From contig NZ_CP087164.1 of the NCBI RefSeq assembly GCF_021172045.1, positions 4,898,001 to 4,962,000 on the forward strand: DNA of 64,000 bases, in the 5' to 3' direction. The notes beneath the pieces are model-generated. The model saw only the letters and a program-made list of their open reading frames with translations, made no database searches and was not told where the DNA came from. This stretch comes from Capillimicrobium parvum. GTDB taxonomy: Bacteria > Actinomycetota > Thermoleophilia > Solirubrobacterales > Solirubrobacteraceae. The stretch's first letter is position 1, and the number at the start of each line of letters is the position of its first letter. Position numbers and translations under genes: made by a program. This document shows positions 24,760-32,922 of this stretch, in pieces.

Positions 24760-26055
24760 ATGAAGCGATACCGCGCAAGCGGGCTGTTGCCCCTTGCCCT
24801 GATCCTGTGCGCGCTCGCGCTCGCGGCGTGCGGCGGCAGCGGCGGTGACTCGTCGACGACGTCGGCCGCGACGAGCGCGTCGACGACCGCGTCCACGGGC
24901 AGTTCGACGACCGCGCCGAAGCTCAGCGGCGCGCCGGTCAAGACGCTGACGATCACGTCGATCGACACCCAGGGCGCCGCGTTCCCGAACATCGGAATCA
25001 CCGCGAAGGCGTACGAGAAGTGGATCAACGCGCGCGGCGGCATCGCCGGCCGCCCGCTGCAGGTCATCGTCTGCGACGAGCACGGCAAGCCGACCGACGC
25101 CGCGGCGTGCGGGCGCACGGCGGTCTCCGAGGGCGTGACCGCCGTCGTCGGCTCGTTCAGCTTCCTCGGCACGAACTACATGCCCGCGCTCGAGAAGGCC
25201 GGGATCGCCTACTTCGGCGCCTGCTGCCCGATCACCGCGCCCGAGTGGACGTCGGAGGACTCCTTCAACATCGGCAACCTGCCGCTGTACGCGGTCGGGC
25301 TCGTCAAGCGCGCGAACGAGGACGGCTGCCAGAAGATCAACGCGGTGGTCATCGACGGCGCGCAGGGCTTCCAGCCGCTGATGGACAACGCGATGAAGGC
25401 CTACGGCAAGAAGTTCGGCAAGGTGGTGATCCTGCCGGCGACGGCGAAGGACTACAGCCCGGAGGTCGCCGAGGCGACGAGCGGGGGCGCCGACTGCCTC
25501 ATCATGATCGTCTCCGAGACGCAGTACACCGCGTGGAACGGCGCGTACGCGTCGTCGGGCGCGAAGGCGCGGATGTACGGCCCGCAGGGCAACCTCAACG
25601 CGGTGTCGATCAAGGGCATCCCGCCGGAGGCGGTCGAGGGCTCCGTCATCGCGGGGGTCTACCCGGACCTGTCGCTGCCTCCGTGGGACGACTACCGCAA
25701 GGCGCTGGACGAGGCGAACGCCGATCCGAGCCAGGACTACAACTCCCTGGGCGGCATGGGCACGTGGGCCGCGTACACCGGGTTCACGCAGATCGCCGAG
25801 GCGATCCCCGGGGCCCCGGACGCCATCGACGCCAAGACCTTCGCCGCGCAGGCGGCGAAGACGACGAACCTCGACCTGAAGGGCATGGTTCCCCCGATCG
25901 ACTTCACCAAGGAGTGGACGGAGAACCCGCCGTTCAGGCGGTTGTTCAACCGCACCGTGGTCTACAGCACGATCAAGGACGGCAAGGTCGTGCCGCTGAC
26001 CACCAAGTTCGAGGACGTGACGGACCTCGCCATGGGCCGCAAGCCGGCCCAGTAG
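24760..26055 (+). CDS. ABC transporter substrate-binding lipoprotein (LivJ-like, type I periplasmic fold)
   Basis: The 431-aa protein has a lipoprotein signal (ILCALALAACGGSGG; lipobox LAAC), a Ser/Thr-rich linker, then a Leu/Ile/Val-binding-type domain (AYEKWINARGGIAGRPLQVI, RTAVSEGVTAVVGSFSF). RBS AAGGAGAGGA precedes the ATG. These proteins deliver amino acids, amides or aromatic acids to an ABC permease. No permease or ATPase genes are adjacent, so it is an orphan here or works with a transporter elsewhere. It follows the ADC-family gene by 50 bp. Confidence 0.9.
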   Translation: MKRYRASGLLPLALILCALALAACGGSGGDSSTTSAATSASTTASTGSSTTAPKLSGAPVKTLTITSIDTQGAAFPNIGITAKAYEKWINARGGIAGRPLQVIVCDEHGKPTDAAACGRTAVSEGVTAVVGSFSFLGTNYMPALEKAGIAYFGACCPITAPEWTSEDSFNIGNLPLYAVGLVKRANEDGCQKINAVVIDGAQGFQPLMDNAMKAYGKKFGKVVILPATAKDYSPEVAEATSGGADCLIMIVSETQYTAWNGAYASSGAKARMYGPQGNLNAVSIKGIPPEAVEGSVIAGVYPDLSLPPWDDYRKALDEANADPSQDYNSLGGMGTWAAYTGFTQIAEAIPGAPDAIDAKTFAAQAAKTTNLDLKGMVPPIDFTKEWTENPPFRRLFNRTVVYSTIKDGKVVPLTTKFEDVTDLAMGRKPAQ

Positions 26056-26182
26056 GCGACCCGGTGCCAGGCGGCTCCGGGCCTGCGGATCGGCCCGGAG
26101 CCCGCCACCGGACTTGACGAACGCATGCGCGAACCGGTGCGATGAGTTCTGCCCTCCCCCGCAGTCTCATCTCCGAAAGCTC

Positions 26183-27673
26183 ATGCAACCCGTCCCCACG
26201 AACCCACAGACAGCCGTAGACGACGACCGCCGGCGCTGGGTCGCGCTGGTCGTCCTGTGCACCGGCATGCTCATGATCGTCCTCGACGGGACGGTCGTGA
26301 ACGTCGCGCTGCCGAGGATCCAGGCCGATCTCGGCTTCACCGAGTCCGGCCTGGCCTGGGTGGTCAACGCCTACATGATCGCCTTCGGCGGCCTGCTGCT
26401 CGTCGCCGGCCGCCTGGGCGACCTCGTCTCCCGGCGCGGGATCTTCCTCGCCGGCCTCGCCGTCTTCACGCTAGCGTCGCTCGTGTGCGGCCTGTCGCAG
26501 ACGGACTGGATGCTCGTCGCGGCGCGGTTCGTCCAGGGCGCGGGCGGCGCGATGACGTCCGCCGTGATCCTCGGGATGATCGTGACGATGTTCCCGCAGC
26601 CGCGGGACCAGGCGAAGGCGATCGGGGTGTTCGCGTTCGTGGCGTCGGCCGGCGGCTCGATCGGCCTGCTGGTCGGCGGCGCGCTGACCGAGGCGATCTC
26701 GTGGCACTGGATCTTCTTCGTGAACCTGCCGATCGGCGTCGTGACCGCGGTGCTGGCCACGCGGCTGCTCGAGCACGACCGCGGCATCGGCCTCGACCAG
26801 GGCGCCGACGTGCCGGGCGCTCTGCTGGTCACCGGCGGCCTGATGCTCGCGGTCTACACGATCATCGAGCCGGCGGCGAAGGACGGCTGGGGCGCCGGGC
26901 GCACCCTGCTGTTCGGCGCGATCGCGCTCGCGCTGATCGCCGCGTTCGTCGCCCGCGAGGCGACGGCCCGCAACCCGCTCGTCCCGCTGCGCATCTTCCG
27001 CTCGCGCAACGTGTCCGGCGCGAACCTCATCCAGGTCCTGTCGGTCGCCGGGATGTTCGGGCTGTTCTTCCTCGGCGCGCTGTACCTGCAGAAGGTGCTC
27101 GGCTACGAGCCGCTGCAGACCGGCGTGGCGTTCCTGCCGGTGACGCTCGTGATGGGCACGCTGTCGGTGCGGTACTCCGAGCGGCTGGTCATGCGCTTCG
27201 GGGGCCGCAGCACGCTGATCGGCGGCCTCGTGCTGATCGCGGTCGCGCTCGCCCTGTTCACCCAGGTGCCGGTCGACGGCAACTACTTCACCGACGTCCT
27301 GCCCACGATGGTCCTGCTCGGCGCCGGCGCGGGCGCGGCCTTCCCGGCGCTCATGAACCTCGCGATGTCCGGCGTGCAGCCGAGCGAGGCGGGCCTGGCC
27401 TCGGGCCTGGTCAACACGACCGCGCAGGTGGGCGGAGCCCTCGGGCTGGCGGTGCTCGCCACGCTCGCCTCGACACGCACCGAGACGCTGCTGCACCGCG
27501 GCGACACGACGGCGGCCGCGCTGACCGGCGGCTACCGGCTCGCGTTCGTCGTGGCGTGCGCCCTCGTGGTCGCGGCGATCGCCGTCGCGCTGGCCGTGCT
27601 GGAGCCCGCCCGGCCGCAGGAGGCGACCGTGCACGTCGCCGAACCCGAGCCCGAGCCGGTGGAGGCGGGCTGA
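26183..27673 (+). CDS. DHA2-family MFS exporter (14 TM, EmrB/QacA type)
   Basis: The 496-aa transporter has motif A-like GRLGDLVSRRGIFLAG, motif C-like GGSIGLLVGGALTEAISWHWIFFVNLPIG and LDGTVVNVALPRIQADL at the N-terminus, all typical of DHA2 drug/proton antiporters with 14 helices. The start at the ATG 26183 puts the first helix at residue ~20; an in-frame ATG-less extension to 26114 is possible. It probably exports hydrophobic compounds; the substrate is unknown. Confidence 0.92.
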   Translation: MQPVPTNPQTAVDDDRRRWVALVVLCTGMLMIVLDGTVVNVALPRIQADLGFTESGLAWVVNAYMIAFGGLLLVAGRLGDLVSRRGIFLAGLAVFTLASLVCGLSQTDWMLVAARFVQGAGGAMTSAVILGMIVTMFPQPRDQAKAIGVFAFVASAGGSIGLLVGGALTEAISWHWIFFVNLPIGVVTAVLATRLLEHDRGIGLDQGADVPGALLVTGGLMLAVYTIIEPAAKDGWGAGRTLLFGAIALALIAAFVAREATARNPLVPLRIFRSRNVSGANLIQVLSVAGMFGLFFLGALYLQKVLGYEPLQTGVAFLPVTLVMGTLSVRYSERLVMRFGGRSTLIGGLVLIAVALALFTQVPVDGNYFTDVLPTMVLLGAGAGAAFPALMNLAMSGVQPSEAGLASGLVNTTAQVGGALGLAVLATLASTRTETLLHRGDTTAAALTGGYRLAFVVACALVVAAIAVALAVLEPARPQEATVHVAEPEPEPVEAG

Positions 27674-27678
27674 CCGCG

Positions 27679-27939
27679 GTGCCCGTGGTCCGCCTGCACG
27701 GTCCGCTGCGCAAGCTCGCCGGCGGCGGCGAGCACCGCCTCGACGGTGCGACGGTCGTCGACCTGCTGGGCGCGCTCGAACGGGCCCGGCCGGCGGTGGC
27801 GGGCTGGATCCTCGACGAGCGCGGTCACGTCCGCCGCCACCTCAACGTGTTCGTCGCGGGCGACTACGCCGAGGAGGACACCCCGGTCGCGGACGGCGAC
27901 CGGGTCGACGTCCTCCAATCCATCTCCGGAGGGGACTGA
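27679..27939 (+). CDS. MoaD/ThiS-like ubiquitin-fold sulfur carrier
   Basis: The 86-aa beta-grasp protein (VRLHGPLRKLAGGGEHRLDG, RRHLNVFVAGDYAEEDTPVA, DGDRVDVLQSISGGD) is MoaD-like. The usual C-terminal Gly-Gly is followed here by one extra Asp, which would need removal before adenylation and thiocarboxylation. GTG start 5 nt after the MFS stop; 2 nt before the BNR-repeat gene. This MoaD-like plus BNR-repeat pair recurs in actinobacteria, so it probably serves a dedicated pathway rather than general molybdopterin synthesis. Confidence 0.82.
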   Translation: MPVVRLHGPLRKLAGGGEHRLDGATVVDLLGALERARPAVAGWILDERGHVRRHLNVFVAGDYAEEDTPVADGDRVDVLQSISGGD

Positions 27940-27941
27940 AG

Positions 27942-29009
27942 GTGACCGAGCTGCTGGTGGGCACGAAGAAGGGGCTGTTCGTCCTGGAGGGCGAGCCGGG
28001 CGGACCGTTCGGGGTCGCCGCGCGCGCGTTCGCCGGCGAGCCGGTCGAGTACGCCATGCGCGACCCGCGCAGCGGGCGGCTGCTGGCTTCGGTGACGTCG
28101 CCGTTCTACGGGCCCAAGCTGTGGCACGCCGACGATGCGGCGGACGAGTGGCAGCAGTGCGAGGGCGTCGCGCTGCCGGCGGGCGGCGACGAGGCGCTGC
28201 AGCGCATATGGACGATCGTGGCCGGCGAGGCCGACGGCCTGCTGTACGCGGGCGGCGACCCGGGCGTGCTGTTCGTCAGCGCCGACGGCGGCCTGACGTG
28301 GGAGCTGCAGCGCAGCCTCTGGGAGCACCCGACGCGCGGCTCGTGGCAGCCGGGCGGCGGCGGGCTGTGCCTGCATTCCATCGTCCCGTGGCCGGGAGAC
28401 CCCGATCGGCTCGCGCTGGCGATGTCGGCGGTCGGCGTGTGGCTGACCGCGGACGGCGGCAGAACGTGGGAACACGGCAACGCGGGCCTGGTGCCGCGTT
28501 ACATGCCCGAGGACGGGCCCGAAGAGACCATGGACCTGTGCGTCCACAACCTGCATCGGGCGCCGAGGCGGCCCGAGCGGCTGTTCATGCAGTTCCACGG
28601 AGGCGTGTACCGCTCCGACGACGCCGGGCGCAGCTGGACGGACATCGGCGCCGGGCTGCCGTCGGACTTCGGCTTCCCGATGGCGCTCGACCCGGCCGAT
28701 CCGGACAGCGCCTACGTGATCCCCCTCAGCGCGGACATTGACCGCGTGACGCCCGACGGCCGCGTGCGCGTGTACGAGACACGCGACGGCGGCGCGTCGT
28801 GGACGCCGCGCGGCGACGGCCTGCCCGCGAAGGACGCCTACCTGACCGTGCTGCGCCAGGCATTCGACCGCGCGGGCGACGGCGAGACGCTCGAGCTGTA
28901 CTTCGGTGCGACCTCGGGCGACGTGTTCGGCTCGGGCGATGCCGGCGCGACGTGGTCCACGGCGGCCGCGCACCTGCCGCCGGTCTACAGCGTGCGCACG
29001 GGACGCTGA
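27942..29009 (+). CDS. BNR/sialidase-like beta-propeller protein (WD40/YVTN type)
   Basis: The 355-aa protein is made of repeated propeller blades with the Asp-box SxDxGxTW: SADGGLTWELQ, TADGGRTWEHG, SDDAGRSWTDI, TRDGGASWTPR, SGDAGATWS. There is no signal peptide, so it is cytoplasmic. GTG start with GGAGGGGA upstream. It is translationally close to the MoaD-like gene. Despite the sialidase-like repeats no catalytic residues are evident; a scaffold or binding function is likely. Confidence 0.88.
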   Translation: MTELLVGTKKGLFVLEGEPGGPFGVAARAFAGEPVEYAMRDPRSGRLLASVTSPFYGPKLWHADDAADEWQQCEGVALPAGGDEALQRIWTIVAGEADGLLYAGGDPGVLFVSADGGLTWELQRSLWEHPTRGSWQPGGGGLCLHSIVPWPGDPDRLALAMSAVGVWLTADGGRTWEHGNAGLVPRYMPEDGPEETMDLCVHNLHRAPRRPERLFMQFHGGVYRSDDAGRSWTDIGAGLPSDFGFPMALDPADPDSAYVIPLSADIDRVTPDGRVRVYETRDGGASWTPRGDGLPAKDAYLTVLRQAFDRAGDGETLELYFGATSGDVFGSGDAGATWSTAAAHLPPVYSVRTGR

Positions 29010-29073
29010 TCAGCGCGCGAGCGCGAGCATCGGTTACGGTCGCCTCCACGGATTCCAGCGCTAGGGAGGCGTC

Positions 29074-29904
29074 ATGGCAGACCGGCTCAAGCGTTCGCTC
29101 ACCTTCGCGAACGTGTGCTCGTTCCTCGCCCTGTTCGTGGCGGTCAGCACGGGCGGCGCGTTCGCCGCCAACACGGTGTTCTCGACCGACATCGTCGACG
29201 GGGAGGTCAAGACGGAGGACATCGCGATCGGCGCGGTGACCAGCCAGCAGCTCGGGCTCAACTCCGTCAACGCCGCACGCATCATCAACAACTCGATCGC
29301 CCAGGGCGACCTCGCCGACGGCGCCGTCACCACCGACAAGGTCCTCGACGACACCCTCACCGGCGCCGACATCGCCCCCAACGCCGTGGGACCCGGCGAG
29401 ATCGCGCCCGACTCGATCGGCACCGACCAGATCGCCACCAACGGCGTCAACGCGACCGAGATCGCCGACAACTCGATCGACAGCGGCGAGATCGTCGACA
29501 ACTCGCTCGGCAGCGCCGACCTCGCCGCCAACTCGGTCGGGACCTCGGAGATCGCCGACGGCGCGGTCGCCACCGCCGACCTCGCCAACAACGCCATCAA
29601 CGGCGCCAAGGTCGCCAACAACACGCTGACCACCGCCGACGTCAAGGGCGCGGACGCGAACGGCAGCGTCAGCCTGTCCGGCGTCGCGAACGGCCGCTGC
29701 GCGAACATCACGCTGAACGTCGGCGGCGCGGCAGTGGGTGAGGTACCGCTGTTCACCGCCAAGGCGGCGCTGCCTGCGGGCGTCATCATCTACGCCACGG
29801 GCGTCCTGAGCGCGGGCCACGTCGCGGCGGCGGTCTGCAACTTCACCGGCGGCGCGTTCCCGACGCTCACGGACCTGCCCGTCCGCGTCGTGACGTTCGG
29901 CTGA
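29074..29904 (+). CDS. Secreted decapeptide-repeat protein
   Basis: The 276-aa protein has an N-terminal hydrophobic segment (TFANVCSFLALFVAVSTGGAFA) followed by about 16 tandem ten-residue repeats of the kind IADNSIDSGE, IVDNSLGSAD, LAANSVGTSE, IADGAVATAD, LANNAINGAK. The strict period of ten with Ile/Val/Leu at fixed places suggests a regular beta-helix or solenoid. The C-terminal ~75 residues form a separate domain with two cysteines (GRCANI, AAVCNF). RBS CTAGGGAGGC precedes the ATG. Surface or extracellular structural role inferred. Confidence 0.85.
   Translation: MADRLKRSLTFANVCSFLALFVAVSTGGAFAANTVFSTDIVDGEVKTEDIAIGAVTSQQLGLNSVNAARIINNSIAQGDLADGAVTTDKVLDDTLTGADIAPNAVGPGEIAPDSIGTDQIATNGVNATEIADNSIDSGEIVDNSLGSADLAANSVGTSEIADGAVATADLANNAINGAKVANNTLTTADVKGADANGSVSLSGVANGRCANITLNVGGAAVGEVPLFTAKAALPAGVIIYATGVLSAGHVAAAVCNFTGGAFPTLTDLPVRVVTFG
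29155..29640 (+). repeat. 30-bp coding repeat array encoding decapeptides
   Basis: The DNA has a 30-bp period matching the decapeptide repeats (ATCGCCGACAACTCG-type units), imperfect but recognisable over ~480 bp. Confidence 0.8.
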
Positions 29905-29950
29905 CCTTGGCGCGGGCGGTGGTGGCGAACGCGCCGCCGCCCGCGACGTT

Positions 29951-29968
29951 GGTATCACGGCGGTATCA
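29951..29968 (+). promoter_or_regulatory. Direct repeat GGTATCA upstream of the toxin-antitoxin pair, candidate operator
   Basis: GGTATCA occurs at 29951-29957 and 29962-29968, 11 nt apart (one helical turn), ending 7 nt before the antitoxin ATG. Antitoxins commonly bind such repeats over their own promoter. The second copy (TATCAT) could double as a -10 element. Confidence 0.55.
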
Positions 29969-29975
29969 TGTCGCC

Positions 29976-30179
29976 ATGGCCATGACCTTGCGGCTGAGCG
30001 AGGAGCAGACCGAGGCGTTGCGCGCGAGAGCCGCGAAGGAAGGCCGCAGCATGCAGCAGGTCGCGCTGGACGCCCTGGACGGCTACCTGCTGCGCAAGGA
30101 GGACGACGAGCTCACCGACCGGTTCGCCGCCGACGGTGCCGAGCGCTACGCGGACCTCCTGCGCCGCCTCGGCGAGTGA
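29976..30179 (+). CDS. Antitoxin of a Doc-type toxin-antitoxin pair (RHH/Phd-like)
   Basis: The 67-aa protein encodes MAMTLRLSEEQTEALRARAA and a helix rich in Arg/Glu, then a charged C-terminus (DELTDRFAADGAERYADLLRR). The N-terminal strand plus two helices resembles a ribbon-helix-helix DNA-binding antitoxin. I choose the ATG at 29976 because the candidate operator then lies directly upstream; a longer frame to 29907 is possible. The stop overlaps the Doc-like gene by 4 nt. It should neutralise the toxin and repress the operon. Confidence 0.85.
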   Translation: MAMTLRLSEEQTEALRARAAKEGRSMQQVALDALDGYLLRKEDDELTDRFAADGAERYADLLRRLGE

Positions 30180-30559
30180 CGCGGCACCTCACGACCGAAC
30201 AGGCTCTGCGCATCGCCCGCCGCGCCGTCGGCGGTCCTGTCGAGATCCGGGACATCGGGCTGCTCGACGCGGCGATCCACCGGCCGCAGGCCAGCGTGTT
30301 CGGACGGGACGCCTACCCGGATCTCATGACGAAGGCGGCGGCGCTGCTGCACTCACTGGCGCGCAACCACCCGCTCGTCGACGGCAACAAGCGGCTCGCC
30401 TGGCTGGCCACGTGGGTCTTCTGCGCGAAGAACGGCGTCGACCTGGACCCGCCCGACGACGACGCGTTCGCGCTCGTCATGTCCGTGGCGGCCGGTGAGC
30501 TCGACGACGTGGGCGAGATCGCGCGCCGGCTTGCGGGGTTTCCCGGCCGGCGCGCGTAG
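30176..30559 (+). CDS. doc: Doc/Fic-family toxin
   Basis: The 127-aa Fic-fold protein has the core HPLVDGNKRLAW motif (HxFx[D/E]GNKR); the family His and the nucleotide-binding Lys/Arg are present. Doc proteins phosphorylate elongation factor Tu and halt translation. RDIGLLDAAIHRPQ at the N-terminus is typical of Doc. GTG start, 4-nt overlap with the antitoxin. Confidence 0.92.
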   Translation: MTRHLTTEQALRIARRAVGGPVEIRDIGLLDAAIHRPQASVFGRDAYPDLMTKAAALLHSLARNHPLVDGNKRLAWLATWVFCAKNGVDLDPPDDDAFALVMSVAAGELDDVGEIARRLAGFPGRRA

Positions 30560-30570
30560 GCCCCGGCCGG

Positions 30571-30780
30571 CTACTCGAGCCGGAACCCGATCTTCATCTC
30601 GACCTGGAAGTGGGCGATCTCGTTGCCCTCGACGTGGCCGCGGATGCTGTTGACCTCGACCCAGTCGAGGTTGCGCAGGGTCTCCCCCGCTCGCTTGACC
30701 CCGGACCGCATCGCCTCCGCGATGCTCTCCGTCGAGGTCCCCGCGACCTCCACGATCTTGTACGTCGTCGCCTCGGCCAT
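30571..30780 (-). CDS. Dodecin
   Basis: The 69-aa protein (TYKIVEVAGTSTESIAEAMR, RNLDWVEVNSIRGHVEGNEI) is a dodecin, a dodecameric flavin-storage/buffer protein. The Trp of LDWVEV is the flavin-stacking residue. The start ATG at 30780 has AAAGGACGG upstream; the longer frame to 30870 is rejected. It lies convergent with the Doc-like gene (11-bp gap). Confidence 0.93.
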   Translation of the reverse strand: MAEATTYKIVEVAGTSTESIAEAMRSGVKRAGETLRNLDWVEVNSIRGHVEGNEIAHFQVEMKIGFRLE

Positions 30781-30893
30781 CGCCGTCCTTTCGTCGGTAT
30801 GGGTGCCCTCGTTCCCGGCGTCCCGTGATCGCAAGCGCCCTTCCGACGGTCGCGGGCTCGGTTCTCGCAACAGTCGCGTACGGTAAGGGCCGC

Positions 30894-31760
30894 GTGCGCA
30901 TCGCGACCTGGAACGTCAACTCGGTCAAGCAGCGGCTGCCGCGCCTGCTGCCGTGGCTGGACGAGCGTCGTCCCGACGTCGTCTGCCTGCAGGAGACCAA
31001 GCTCGCCGACGACGCGTTCGCGCAGCTGCTCGCCGAGGAGCTCGGCGCCCGCGGATACGAGGTCGCCGCGCACGGGGAGGCGACCTGGAACGGCGTGGCG
31101 ATCCTCTCGCGCGCCGGGCTCGACGACGTCGCCGTCGGGCTGCCCGGCGGCCCCGGCTTCCCGCACCCGGAGGCCCGCGCGGTGTCGGCCACCTGCGGCG
31201 GCCTGCGGTTCGTCTCCGTCTACGTCCCCAACGGGCGCACGCCGGACTCCGACCACTACCGCTACAAGCTCGCCTGGCTCGCCGCACTGCGCGACATGGT
31301 CGCCGCCGGGGACCCCACCTCGACGGTGGTGCTCGGCGACGTCAACATCGCGCCCGCCGACGAGGACGTGTTCGATCCCGAGGCCTACGTCGGCCAGACG
31401 CACGTCACGGCACCCGAGCGCGAGGCGCTGGCCGCGCTGCAGTCGGTCGGCTTGCACGACGTGGTGCGCGACCGCTGGCCGGACAAGCGCGTCTTCACGT
31501 ACTGGGACTACCGCGCGGGCATGTTCCACCAGGACCTCGGCATGCGGATCGACCTGGTCCTGACCGGCGACGCGGTGGCCGCGCGCGTCGCCGCGGCGTG
31601 GGTCGACCGCCAGGCGCGCAAGGGCAAGGGGCCGAGCGACCACGCGCCGGTGATCGTCGACCTCGACGATGCGCCGGACGGCGACATCGGGCCGGTCGTG
31701 CCGCCACCGTCGGCGCCCGCCGCGCGCCGCGGCGCGAAGAAGCTGCCGCAGGCGCCGTAG
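30894..31760 (+). CDS. xth: Exodeoxyribonuclease III (AP endonuclease)
   Basis: The 288-aa EEP-family nuclease shows RIATWNVNSVKQRL, CLQETKL (metal-binding Glu), VYVPNGR, GDVNIAP (catalytic Asp/Asn), RIDLVL and SDHAPV (catalytic His), all in the expected order. It cleaves at abasic sites and removes 3' blocks. The GTG start at 30894 places RIATWN at the N-terminus. It is convergent with the LigD-type polymerase, another repair gene. The last ~30 residues are a basic/Pro-rich tail. Confidence 0.94.
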   Translation: MRIATWNVNSVKQRLPRLLPWLDERRPDVVCLQETKLADDAFAQLLAEELGARGYEVAAHGEATWNGVAILSRAGLDDVAVGLPGGPGFPHPEARAVSATCGGLRFVSVYVPNGRTPDSDHYRYKLAWLAALRDMVAAGDPTSTVVLGDVNIAPADEDVFDPEAYVGQTHVTAPEREALAALQSVGLHDVVRDRWPDKRVFTYWDYRAGMFHQDLGMRIDLVLTGDAVAARVAAAWVDRQARKGKGPSDHAPVIVDLDDAPDGDIGPVVPPPSAPAARRGAKKLPQAP

Positions 31761-31768
31761 CCGGCGGC

Positions 31769-32821
31769 CTACTTCGGGCGGTCGCGGTCGCGCGACGGCT
31801 GGACGCGCTTGGGCTCGCCCGGCATCTTCGGGTAGTCGGGCGGATACGGCATGTCGCCCGCCTCGTCGCGCTCGTACATCTCCAGCAGCGGCTCGAGCGA
31901 GTGCGCGATGTCGTCGATGGCCGCGTGCCGGTCGCCGACCTCCTCGAAGCGCGCCGGCATCGTCGCCACGGTGAAGTCCTCCGGCGCGACGTGCGGCAGC
32001 TCGTCCCAGGTGACCGGGGCGGACACCGGCGCGCCGGGCTTGGGGCGGATGCTGTAGGCGGAGGCGATCGTGCGGTCGCGCGCGTTCTGGTTGTAGTCGA
32101 CGAAGATGCGCTTGCCGCGCTCCTCCTTCCACCACTTCGTCGTGACCTCGCCTGGCAGCCGCCGTTCGAGCTCGCGGCCGAACGCGATTGCGGCGTGGCG
32201 GACGTCGGTGAACGTCCAGCGCGGCTCGATGCGCACGTAGATGTGCACGCCGCGGCCGCCGGAGGTCTTCGGAAAGCCGACGTAGCCGAGGTCGTCGAGC
32301 AGCTTGCGCGCCGTCGCCGCCACGCGCACGGCGTCGTCGAAGTCGGTGCCGGGCTGCGGGTCGAGGTCGATGCGCAGCTCGTCGGGATGGTCGACGTCCT
32401 CGCGGCGCACCGGCCACGGGTGGAAGGTGATCGTGCCCATCTGCGCCGCCCAGGCGACGACGGCGATCTCGGTCGGGCAGATCTCGTCGGCGTGGCGCCC
32501 GGAGGGGAACGCGATGCGCGCGGTCTCGACGTAGTCTGGGGCACCCTTCGGGATGCGCTTCTGAAAGAACGCGTCCCCGCCGCCCCGCTCGCGCGTCGAC
32601 AGCACGATCCCGGGGTGCACGCCCTTCGGCCAGCGCTCGAGCGTCGTCGGGCGGCAGCGCAGAGCCCGCATGATGCCGTCGGCAACCGAGAGGTAGTAGC
32701 GGACGACGTCGAGCTTGGTGACCTCCGCCGTGTGCTCGGTCGCGGGGAAGATCACCCGGTCGGCGCTGGAGACGCGGACCTCACGCTCGCCGGCGTCGAC
32801 CATGGCTTCGGACGTGGGCAT
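31769..32821 (-). CDS. LigD-type DNA polymerase/primase domain protein (NHEJ)
   Basis: The 350-aa stand-alone polymerase domain of the LigD/PrimPol family has the catalytic metal site in LRIDLDPQPG, GGRGVHIYVRI (nucleotide-binding His) and VDYNQNARDRTIASAYSIR. It adds nucleotides at double-strand break ends together with Ku and ligase, neither of which is in the window. There is no fused ligase or nuclease domain. The length is typical of actinobacterial stand-alone copies. Confidence 0.93.
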   Translation of the reverse strand: MPTSEAMVDAGEREVRVSSADRVIFPATEHTAEVTKLDVVRYYLSVADGIMRALRCRPTTLERWPKGVHPGIVLSTRERGGGDAFFQKRIPKGAPDYVETARIAFPSGRHADEICPTEIAVVAWAAQMGTITFHPWPVRREDVDHPDELRIDLDPQPGTDFDDAVRVAATARKLLDDLGYVGFPKTSGGRGVHIYVRIEPRWTFTDVRHAAIAFGRELERRLPGEVTTKWWKEERGKRIFVDYNQNARDRTIASAYSIRPKPGAPVSAPVTWDELPHVAPEDFTVATMPARFEEVGDRHAAIDDIAHSLEPLLEMYERDEAGDMPYPPDYPKMPGEPKRVQPSRDRDRPK

Positions 32822-32922
32822 GCCGGAGTAGTTCTACGGCATGGGCGCCCGAAGCCCTCTCGGCGATGTCGCGGCACATCATCGGCAAGGCGCCCGGGGT
32901 CCCGTTAGGGTGCGCCCGCACG

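Noticed and set aside
29115-29741. His/Arg-rich frame overlapping the decapeptide-repeat gene
   Set aside because: Its repeats are only the out-of-frame reading of the 30-bp coding repeats.
30825-30893. N-terminal extension of exonuclease III
   Set aside because: The extra 23 residues are absent from the family; RIATWN should be N-terminal, so the GTG at 30894 is preferred.
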